DNA of 64,000 bases from Paenibacillus humicola (lineage in GTDB: Bacteria > Bacillota > Bacilli > Paenibacillales > Paenibacillaceae): assembly GCF_028826105.1 (NCBI RefSeq), contig NZ_JAQGPL010000001.1:1824501-1888500 (forward strand), written 5' to 3'. The translations under genes and the position numbers were made by a program. How positions within the stretch are numbered: position 1 is the first letter of the stretch; every line of letters begins with the position of its first letter. Shown here piece by piece: positions 51,898 through 59,400 of this stretch. Under the pieces are notes generated by a model. The model was not told the origin of the DNA, did not search any database, and was given only the letters and a program-made list of their open reading frames with translations.

Positions 51898-52689
51898 TTG
51901 CGGACATTTGTTTCCCGGTGTTCGCTTGCCCTTGTCGTACGCGACGCGTTCACGGGTCTTGCGCCTTCTCCCTCCTCGGTAACTGTCCGGGTCGCAGGGA
52001 CGTCCCGGAAGCCGGTCGTCAAGCGGGAAGGAATCTGGGTATTTTCGGATTTGGCTCCCGGAGCGGCGGTCGTCAGGATCGAATCGCCGATCTATGCCGC
52101 GAAGACGCTGAGGATCGATCCTTCAACGCTGAATCCCCTCAATCCGATCAAAGCGGTATCGCTTATGCCGGGCCGCGCTTACCCGCTGCCGTCCGGCGCT
52201 ACCGCGCTTGACCTTACGTTTTCAGATGCGGAAGGCAGGAGGGCATCCGGCGCCGCCGTAAGCGCCGTCATGACGGACGACAGGGCGGCCCGCGCGCGGA
52301 TAGCCGCAGACGCCCCGGCGGGCGCGGCCGTTTTGGAGGCGCTTTCCGTTGCCGGCCGACCGGCTCCGGGCGACTGCTACCTGATCCGCACCCGAGAGGG
52401 CGAGATCTTGGACCGGTGCCGTCTGGCCGGCATGGGACCGGAAGACCGGCGCATCCGGCTGGACGAGCCGCTTGCTGCCGCAATTTCGAAAGGCAGTCTG
52501 CTGCTGCCGGTAATGGAAGCGGATGCGGACGCGAACGGTTTTGTCCGGCTGGTGTTCAGGCCTGCTGTACAGACGCCGGAATTTACGATTTCGCTCGAAG
52601 CGGAATCCGGCGGCCGTCTCCGGTTGAAGGAAACGCTGCGATTGCTCGAAGGGCGCATCAACGTCGCCGGTCCTCTCGTACTTCATTAA
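51898..52689 (+). CDS. Unrecognised beta-rich protein in the eCIS locus
   Basis: 263 aa. I do not recognise the family. The first 100 residues (CSLALVVRDAFTGLAPSPSS, VTVRVAGTSRKPVV, GIWVFSDLAPGAAVVRIESP, IYAAKTLRID) read like a carboxypeptidase-regulatory or Ig-like beta sandwich, of the sort that decorates extracellular or tail proteins. The rest is also beta-rich and ends in GRINVAGPLVLH. TTG start 51898 with GAGGAGGA at 51884-51891. No signal peptide, so if it joins the particle it does so in the cytoplasm. It lies between the cap and sheath genes; a decoration, cap accessory or adhesin role is a guess. Confidence 0.72.
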   Translation: MRTFVSRCSLALVVRDAFTGLAPSPSSVTVRVAGTSRKPVVKREGIWVFSDLAPGAAVVRIESPIYAAKTLRIDPSTLNPLNPIKAVSLMPGRAYPLPSGATALDLTFSDAEGRRASGAAVSAVMTDDRAARARIAADAPAGAAVLEALSVAGRPAPGDCYLIRTREGEILDRCRLAGMGPEDRRIRLDEPLAAAISKGSLLLPVMEADADANGFVRLVFRPAVQTPEFTISLEAESGGRLRLKETLRLLEGRINVAGPLVLH

Positions 52690-52809
52690 CCGCTCGGCAA
52701 ATTTTTCAAACATCCGGTAGGTTTATTGGTCGCCGGCGCCGCCGATTAGGCGTACGCAGGTGCATCAGTTTATCTTAAATTAAACTCGCAACGGGAGGGG
52801 GAACTGGTT

Positions 52810-52848
52810 TTGCGTCCGCAAGCGGCCGCCACTGCGGTGGGCCAGTGA
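52810..52848 (+). CDS. Possible 12-codon minicistron before the sheath gene
   Basis: TTG 52810 lies 8 bases after GGGAGGGGG (52793-52801), the only strong ribosome binding site in the gap. It encodes MRPQAAATAVGQ and stops 3 bases before the first in-frame ATG of the sheath gene (52852). The peptide itself looks meaningless; translational coupling would be its role. Low confidence. Confidence 0.3.
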   Translation: MRPQAAATAVGQ

Positions 52849-52884
52849 CGCATGAGCGTCCGCCGGATCGGAAAACCGGGGAAT

Positions 52885-54621
52885 ATGGCAGAATATTTAT
52901 CGCCAGGAGTGTACGTCGAGGAATTTGACAGCGGCGCGCAGCCGCTGGAGGGTGCAAGCACAAGTACGGCAGGGTTTATCGGGCTTGCGCAGCGCGGCGC
53001 CGTGGAAGGGCTGCCTCAGCTCATCACGAGCATCGCCGATTTCCAGCGCACGTTCGGCACGTATTTATCCGAGAATGCCTTCGGATCGTACCGCTTCCTT
53101 GCCTATGCGGTCGATCAGTTTTTCGTGAACGGCGGCTCCCGCTGCTTCGTGATGCGCGTTGCGCCGTCCGACGCCAAGCCGGCCGCCAACATAACCTCCG
53201 AAGCCTCGGTGCTGGCCGTTCAGGCGAAAAATCCGGGTACGTGGGGGAACCAGATCCGGGCCGCGATCGTTCCTTCCAGCAAGGCGAAAACGCAGATTTA
53301 CGAAGTGCTCGGCACGCCCGGCGAATCGAAGCGGTACCGCGTCAAGAACAGCGCGGGCTTCAATCCCGGCGACGTCGTCGCGTTCGACGACGGACAGGAC
53401 AAGCAATACGGCCGCGTCGTATCGTCGCAGGACAACCTGATCGAGCTGGAGGCCGCGCTTGAAGGCGACGTCGTCGACAATCAGCTGCTCCCTTCGAAGG
53501 TGCTGACGACATGCGAATTTACGATGCATATTTTTTACGGGGACGAAGCCGAAACGTTCGAAAAGCTGTCGCTCAACGTGGCGGCGCCGAATCACGTCGA
53601 TAAAATACTCGCCCGCTCCAACATCGTCGCCGTGACGGATTTGACGCAAGGGTCGGCAGGCGAGCCGGCCGCACCGTTTACCGTCATTTCCGGCCAGCCG
53701 GAAACAGCCGGCAAGCATGATGTCGTATTCGGCGGCGGAAGCGACGGTTCGCTTGCGAATCTGTCGGCCTCCGATTTTATCGGCGAAGACCGAGGACCGG
53801 GCAAACGGACGGGGATCCAGGCGTTTATCGACAACGACGTCGTCAGCATCATGTCCGTTCCGGGCGTAACCGACCCGAACGTGCAGCTGTCGCTCGTGGC
53901 GCATTGCGAGAATCTCGGCAGCCGTTTTGCAGTCCTCGACATCCCGCGCGAGAAAACGAAAGTGGCCGACGTCATGACGCATCGCAACATTTTCGATTCC
54001 AGCTATTGCGCGATGTACAATCCTTGGGTGCAGGTATTCGATCCGCTCGATAAACGGAACATATTTATCCCGCCGTCCGGCACCGTGGCCGGCATTTATT
54101 CCCGTTCCGACCAGACCCGCGGCGTGCAGAAGGCGCCGGCGAACGAGGTGCTTCGCGGCGTTTCCGGGCTGGATGTGCAGTATAACAAGGGCGAGCAGGA
54201 CATTCTGAATCCGGTCGGCGTCAACCTGATCCGCAACTTCGCGGGGCAGGGCACCCGGGTATGGGGCGCAAGGACCTGTTCGTCGAACGGACTCTGGAAA
54301 TACGTCAACGTGCGGCGCCTGTTCATTTTTCTCGAGGAATCGATCAAGAACGGCACGAACTGGGTCGTCTTCGAGCCGAACAACGAACAGCTGTGGGCCC
54401 GCGTGCAGCGCACGATCGACGCGTTCCTGACGCGCGTATGGCGGGACGGAGCCCTGATGGGCAACAGCCCGTCGGAAGCGTTCTACATCAATATCGGCCG
54501 CGAAACGATGACGCAGGACGACATCGACAACGGCCGCCTGATCTGCGTGATCGGCGTCGCTCCGGTGAAGCCTGCCGAATTCGTCATCTTCCGCATTACG
54601 CAGAAGACGGGTTCCGAATAA
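52885..54621 (+). CDS. Contractile tail sheath protein (Afp2/3/4-like)
   Basis: 578 aa. N-terminal AEYLSPGVYVEEFDSG is the conserved sheath arm, followed by STSTAGFIGLAQRG, FGTYLSENAFGSYRFLAYAV, QFFVNGGSRCFVMRV, the variable surface domain (about 100-310) and the C-terminal sheath domain with NPVGVNLIRNFAGQGTRVWG, RRLFIFLEESIKNGTNWVVF, EPNNEQLWARVQRTIDAFL and VAPVKPAEFVIFRI. Polymerises around the tube and contracts to drive it into a target. Only one sheath gene is present, against three in Afp. Start uncertain: ATG 52885 gives the conserved N-terminus but has a poor site; ATG 52852 would add eleven residues and could be coupled to the minicistron. Confidence 0.92.
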   Translation: MAEYLSPGVYVEEFDSGAQPLEGASTSTAGFIGLAQRGAVEGLPQLITSIADFQRTFGTYLSENAFGSYRFLAYAVDQFFVNGGSRCFVMRVAPSDAKPAANITSEASVLAVQAKNPGTWGNQIRAAIVPSSKAKTQIYEVLGTPGESKRYRVKNSAGFNPGDVVAFDDGQDKQYGRVVSSQDNLIELEAALEGDVVDNQLLPSKVLTTCEFTMHIFYGDEAETFEKLSLNVAAPNHVDKILARSNIVAVTDLTQGSAGEPAAPFTVISGQPETAGKHDVVFGGGSDGSLANLSASDFIGEDRGPGKRTGIQAFIDNDVVSIMSVPGVTDPNVQLSLVAHCENLGSRFAVLDIPREKTKVADVMTHRNIFDSSYCAMYNPWVQVFDPLDKRNIFIPPSGTVAGIYSRSDQTRGVQKAPANEVLRGVSGLDVQYNKGEQDILNPVGVNLIRNFAGQGTRVWGARTCSSNGLWKYVNVRRLFIFLEESIKNGTNWVVFEPNNEQLWARVQRTIDAFLTRVWRDGALMGNSPSEAFYINIGRETMTQDDIDNGRLICVIGVAPVKPAEFVIFRITQKTGSE

Positions 54622-54683
54622 TCGCGCCGGGCTTTCCGGTAGACGATGCCGACGTTCATCCATTTTAACGGAAGGGGATTTCC

Positions 54684-55118
54684 ATGCCAGGCGAACGCAA
54701 TGATCCATACCGCAATTTTAGATTCCGCATCGAAGTCGAAGGCATTCAGCAGGCGGGCTTCAGCGAGGTGTCGGGCTTCGACGCGTCGCTCGACGTGATC
54801 GAATACCGTGAAGGCAACGAAGTGATTACGCCCCGCAAGCTCCCGGGACTCGCCAAATACGGCAACATTTCGCTGAAATGGGGCGCAACCGATTCGATGG
54901 ACATGTACGACTGGATGCAGGACTGCATTCAGGGCACCATCGAGCGGAAAACGGTCACCATCGTCGCGATCGACGAGGAAGGCTCCGACGTGGCGACATG
55001 GCAGGTCATCGAAGCCTGGCCGGTCAAATATACGGCGCCCAGCTTCAACGGTACGGGAGCCGAGGTCGCCATCGAGCTGCTCGAGCTGGCGCACGAAGGA
55101 ATGACCCGCACGGCTTAA
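54684..55118 (+). CDS. eCIS tube protein 1 (Afp1-like, gp19 family)
   Basis: 144 aa. The inner-tube family is recognised from DPYRNFRFRIEVEGIQQAGF, SEVSGFDASLDVIEYREGNE, PRKLPGLAKYGNISLKWG, MYDWMQDCIQGTIERKTVTI and EAWPVKYTAPSFNGTGAEVA. Stacks into the hollow tube inside the sheath. ATG 54684 behind GGAAGGGG. Followed by a terminator-like hairpin, which fits a high ratio of sheath and tube to downstream baseplate proteins. Confidence 0.93.
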   Translation: MPGERNDPYRNFRFRIEVEGIQQAGFSEVSGFDASLDVIEYREGNEVITPRKLPGLAKYGNISLKWGATDSMDMYDWMQDCIQGTIERKTVTIVAIDEEGSDVATWQVIEAWPVKYTAPSFNGTGAEVAIELLELAHEGMTRTA

Positions 55119-55148
55119 AAGCTTCAACGCAGAAAAGCGGTATGCGAG

Positions 55149-55200
55149 AACAAGGGATGGCGGCGAGGCGGCATCAAGCCTTCCGGGCATCTCTTGTTTT
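55149..55200 (+). terminator. Attenuator-like hairpin after tube gene 1
   Basis: ACAAGGGATG (55150-55159) pairs with CATCTCTTGT (one mismatch), enclosing GC-rich sequence, followed by TTTTC. Partial terminator between the major structural genes and the rest. Confidence 0.5.
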
Positions 55201-55265
55201 CGGCGTTTTCCATTCCGCTCTTGGAATAATAGAATACATTCAATTGGATTGGCGGTGGAACAGGC

Positions 55266-55643
55266 ATGGCGTTTCAAACCGAGTACGAATTCGAGCTGCC
55301 CCGCGGCTATGTGGACGACAGCGGGACGCTGCACAAGCGCGGCGTCATACGGCTGGCGACGGCGGCGGACGAAATTTTACCGATGCGCGATCCGCGCGTA
55401 CAGCAAAATCCGGGTTATTTGACGCTCATTTTGCTCGCTCGCGTCATCACGCGTTTAGGCGATTTGAAGCATATCGATACGAAGGTGATCGAGAAGCTGT
55501 TTACGGCGGATTTGGCCTACCTGCAAAACGTGTACCGGCAGATCAATGACTTGGAAGCGCCGAAGGTGCAGGCCTTGTGTCCGAAATGCGAGCACGATTT
55601 CGAGGTGGACGTCGATTTTTTATCCGTAACGGAAAGCCTTTAA
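55266..55643 (+). CDS. Phage-tail/eCIS assembly protein
   Basis: 125 aa: YEFELPRGYVDDSGTLHKRG, IRLATAADEILPMRDPRVQQ, NPGYLTLILLARVITRLGDL, KVIEKLFTADLAYLQNVYRQ and a C-terminal CPKCEHDFEVDVDF. This pattern is seen in small proteins of eCIS and phage-tail clusters placed beside tube genes (tail assembly chaperone-like). The single CxxC could bind zinc only as a dimer. ATG 55266, 5 bases after GGAACA, a modest site. It overlaps the DUF6760 gene at its 3' end. Confidence 0.8.
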   Translation: MAFQTEYEFELPRGYVDDSGTLHKRGVIRLATAADEILPMRDPRVQQNPGYLTLILLARVITRLGDLKHIDTKVIEKLFTADLAYLQNVYRQINDLEAPKVQALCPKCEHDFEVDVDFLSVTESL

Positions 55644-55837
55644 CGGGCTATCCGATCGACAGATTGTACGAGGAAGCGGGCTTTATCGCCTATTATTTTC
55701 ATTGGGCGCACGACGACATCATGAATATGGAGCACCGGGAGCGGCGCAGGTGGTGCGAGGAAATTTCGCGCATCAACCGGAAGCTGAACGATGAACCGGA
55801 CAAGCAGAACGTATTCGACGTTTTTAACAAGAGGTGA
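55640..55837 (+). CDS. DUF6760 family eCIS protein, start unresolved
   Basis: About 65 aa. TGYPIDRLYEEAGFIAYYFH, WAHDDIMNMEHRERRRWCEE and ISRINRKLNDEPDKQNVFDV match the small DUF6760 protein found with tube genes in eCIS clusters. Homologues would begin MTGYP, which aligns to TTA 55640 here. TTA overlaps the TAA of the previous gene, and GGAAAG (55631-55636) is close upstream. In-frame GTG 55577 and ATG 55586 exist but would add about 20 residues of Arg-rich text (MRARFRGGRRFFIRNG) shadowing the previous gene. The coordinates use the conserved boundary. Confidence 0.65.
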   Translation, partial: LTGYPIDRLYEEAGFIAYYFHWAHDDIMNMEHRERRRWCEEISRINRKLNDEPDKQNVFDVFNKR

Positions 55838-55845
55838 AGGCTAGC

Positions 55846-56292
55846 ATGAGTGCGCTGACGCAGCAGGACCCGATCGGAGGCGTGTTCCGCTTTTGGGTGG
55901 AGCTAGACGGCATGCTCGCGGGCGGTTTTACCGAGGTGAGCGGGCTGCAGACGGAGCTGGAATTTGAAGAATACCGCGAGGGCGGCGTCAACGGTTACGT
56001 TCACCGGCTGCCGAAGGCGTCGAAGTTTTCGCCGATCGTGCTGAAACGGGGTATGACGAGCTCGAGCGAGCTATGGGACTGGTATGCGCAGGCGATGGCG
56101 GGAACGATCGTCCGCAAAAGCGGCGCGATCATCCTGCAGCATTTCTCCGGCGACGAGCTGTGCAGGTGGAATTTCTTCGAGGCATACCCGGTAAAATGGA
56201 GTGGACCGGAGCTCAACGCTGCCTCCAGCGGCGTTGCGATCGAAACCGTCGAGCTGGTGCATAACGGCTTGAAGACGATTTTTAAAACGTAG
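55846..56292 (+). CDS. eCIS tube protein 2 (Afp5-like, gp19 family)
   Basis: 148 aa from ATG 55846 (GAAGG at 55836-55840). Same fold as tube 1 but divergent: GGVFRFWVELDGMLAGGFTE, VSGLQTELEFEEYREGGVNG, SKFSPIVLKRGMTSSSELWD, FFEAYPVKWSGPELNAASSG. In Afp/PVC the second tube protein forms the first ring that joins the tube to the baseplate spike. GTG 55834 is an alternative start overlapping the DUF6760 stop. Confidence 0.92.
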   Translation: MSALTQQDPIGGVFRFWVELDGMLAGGFTEVSGLQTELEFEEYREGGVNGYVHRLPKASKFSPIVLKRGMTSSSELWDWYAQAMAGTIVRKSGAIILQHFSGDELCRWNFFEAYPVKWSGPELNAASSGVAIETVELVHNGLKTIFKT

Positions 56293-56361
56293 CAGCTTCG
56301 CTCGGAGAGATGGACTTGGAAGATGCATGTCCGAGTAATTGAACAAACATTAATCATTAGT

Positions 56362-56420
56362 CGAACATGAAATCAACATAGGAACAGAAACGAACATGAA
56401 ATCAACAATACGAACAGAAA
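56362..56420 (+). repeat. Two tandem copies of a roughly 30-bp repeat before the giant gene
   Basis: CGAACATGAAATCAACATAG-GAACAGAAA (56362-56390) and CGAACATGAAATCAACAATACGAACAGAAA (56391-56420) differ only near the middle. AT-rich, 66 bases before the start of the 1433-residue gene. Could be an operator, a spacer element or a recombination scar. Confidence 0.8.
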
Positions 56421-56485
56421 TACATGCGGCGGTCGCGCTTCATGGAAACGGCAAGGACTGCCGATAAACGGAAGGGGGGCGGCGA

Positions 56486-59400
56486 ATGAACCGGAAGGGC
56501 AGCGGAACCCCGGGTGAGCAATCCGGCGAGGAGCCGGGACGGCTCGGCTCGGCGCGCCACGCCTTGTTCGCAATGGCAATCCGCGATAAATACCGGTTCG
56601 TCCGCCGCGACGGCCGGGAACGGCTTGCGCTGACACTGCGCGAGTCGCCTTACCGCGCCATGCCCCCTGCCGGCTCTATCGTATCCGTCATGCGGCAGGT
56701 ACGGCTGCAGCTGCAGCTTCAACTGCTGGTTCCATTGCATCTGCAGCGAGAGCATCGGGAGCGGGAATGGCTGAGGCTTGTCGAACGTCTCGTCAGGCTG
56801 GCAGGAGAGCCTTCAGGGGAGTTTGTGGACCGGCCCGATCTGCACAGGGCGGCGTCAAGCCGTGCGAACGGTCGCGATGGCTGGCAGCGGGAAGCGGACT
56901 CTGGACGGAACGATCGGGTAACGCCTGCGCAATTAAGTTTTTCGGCACGGGGGAACGAATCCGGTTGGGCGGAAAGGCCCGGGACGCAAAATACCGGAGA
57001 CGTCATGCCTTCCGGGAATGCCCGTGAGAAGCCGGATCCGGACAACGGTTCGTCGAGGGATGGCCGTGATGTTCGGAGCAGCCCGGGACAAAACGGGAAT
57101 GGTTCCTTTGAACGCGGCAATGATCGTACAAAAGACAGACGAGCTGCCGGTACCGACCCTACAGGAGAGGACGATGCGCCGGATCGCGGAGCGGGCCGTT
57201 CTGCAAGCGCAGGAGGTTCAGGCGGCGCAGTTCAGCGCCGTATCGATCAGACCGCGGAGACGCGGCCCGGCCTTACGGCAAACATCGGTAGGCGAGTTTC
57301 TAACCTAGAGGCGCCGGAATTGGAAGCGGAAGATGCGGACCGGCTTGCTTCGACCGGCCGACGGTTTAATGAGGCTGAACCGGGCGGCCGTACATCCCGC
57401 GTTTTGAGGGAAGCGGCGGGAGCGTCCGCTGCAGGAGCCGGTTTGGCTTGGAAAAATCGTGTGGGGCGGGGCTCGTATTCGCAAGCAATATACAGCCGGC
57501 TTCGCCGATTTTTAGGAGAGACCGGCGAGCGGGCCGCAGCCTCGCCATCGCGGCTGGTATGGAGGCCGCCGGCGATGCCGGAGCGGAACCCGGCGAACGC
57601 TTTTATATGGCGCTTTACGACAACAAACGGGAACCGCTACGATGTTGTCTGGCAGGCTGACGCATTGCGCGCCGCTGCTTCCGCCCGTTTTTTGCGCGGA
57701 GCTGCTTCGTCTGGCAAGGGCTCGGACGCCCTTCGCGGATCAGCCTCTCGCAGACCTGAAGGCGTGCGGCGAAAGGCGGAATATGGCGATGCGGGGAGAA
57801 GCTCAGCTGATCCTAGTACAGTTTCCTCTGCATTACCGGCAGCCGGCCGGATGCGGCCGATTCAACCGAATGCAGCTCTAAGCCGCGTTTCTGCAGGGCA
57901 GCAGCCAAGAACGGAAGAGAGTCTCTCGTCATCCGATCAAACCGGAGTCAAGCTGGTGCTGAAGAGAGAGTTGGGCGACGGGGCTCCGCCCTGGAGCTCC
58001 CCGGCTTTGCGGCAGCGGTTGGCAGGAGTGCGCAGAGCGATAAGCCCGTCGCCTGACCGTTCGGCGCTCGGAAGTCAGGCGCAAAGAGGTACCGCGCAGG
58101 CTGCCGGCGGACAGGTCAATCCGGCGCGGATGTCAGGCGGTTTTCTCCCTAGCGGCTCAATGCCTGCATCTAAGAGCATAATGCGGGATCAGGCATCGAG
58201 AGACGCCGGGACGACGAGTTCGCGCGGAACGTTGCCGGAGCCGGGTCTGCGAAGGACTTCCGTTCGGCTCACGGAGCTAGTCGGCCGGCCTCGAAACGAT
58301 GCGGAGCCTGCAAATCCCGGTCCGGCGGGCGGAAGCGGTGAAACGATTCCCGTACATCGCCGGTTGCCCGGATCCGGTACGCCTTTATTCCCGAACCGGA
58401 AGAGGCAGGCATCCCGGGATCAGGCCGATTTGTCCGGCAGTTTAAGTTTCGGCGGTTCTCGTATCGCAAGGCTAATCCGCGAGATTCAAGGCAGAACGGT
58501 TGCCATAACGGCGGTGAGCGTCTTTTTAGCCAAGACGGGAAAGGGCTTGCGCGACGAAGAGACACCAACCGTCATGTTCGGAAGCCCTGGCGTAAAACGG
58601 ATTGTCGTTCAGGCCGTTTCGCGTTTAAAACCGACCTTTATGCTGCACCGGGAATCCACCCGTGCCGTACATACGGGACGTTCCGAGGACGCAGGCCGAC
58701 CGGATGCAAGAACTGATTCGGGAGCGAATGATTGGACGCACGGAAGCACCCGGGAAGACAGCGGACACAGGCTGGGGCAGTACGAACGGGCACGACGCGG
58801 CGCATCCGGTTCGCGTACGGAAGGGCTTGCTGCGAAGGAAACGGCTGCCGTTTTACGCAAGGATATCATCGGTTCGAATAGAGAAATAGCCGGTGCATTT
58901 CGGCGGACCGTCCGGACCGGTCCGGTTGAACGGCATATGGAGATCCGTTATCGAGGCGGACAGCCGATGATAGAGCGACTTCAAAGGCTTATCTTATCCA
59001 ACCGCAGGACGCTGGGGGGCGTCGCGACGGAAACGGTTGCAAAGGTTAAGCCACTTCTTCATAGAACGACTGCCGGCCCGCAGCCGCAGCACTTTTCGGC
59101 TCAAAACGGAGGCTTGTCGCCGCCGGGCACAGGTGTTCGCGGAACAGGTGATGACCTTGTTCGCGCAGCAAATGCCGGAAGGCGGAGCCGTGCAGATGCC
59201 GCTGTGCTGGCGGCGCCTTTTGAGCGCGAAGTATTGAATTATAGAGAAAACGACCGGCTGAGTAGACGCCCGGATTTGCTGCTTGATTACAGAGAGAACG
59301 GACAAACCGGATTTTTCAAGCGGATCGCGGAACGGGTTAACGGCGTTTTTCGAGTAGAGAACCTCATCAGGGAAACGGGACATAGAGACAAAGCCGGCAT

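Noticed and set aside
53065..54708. 547-codon minus-strand open frame
   Set aside because: Antisense to the sheath gene, whose conserved sequence is clear.
57018..57881. Shorter plus-strand frames inside the giant gene (57018-57308, 57642-57881) that look protein-like
   Set aside because: They lack ribosome binding sites and conserved flanks, while the main frame is open for 4.3 kb with matching head and tail. They remain a reason to check for frameshifts in the middle.
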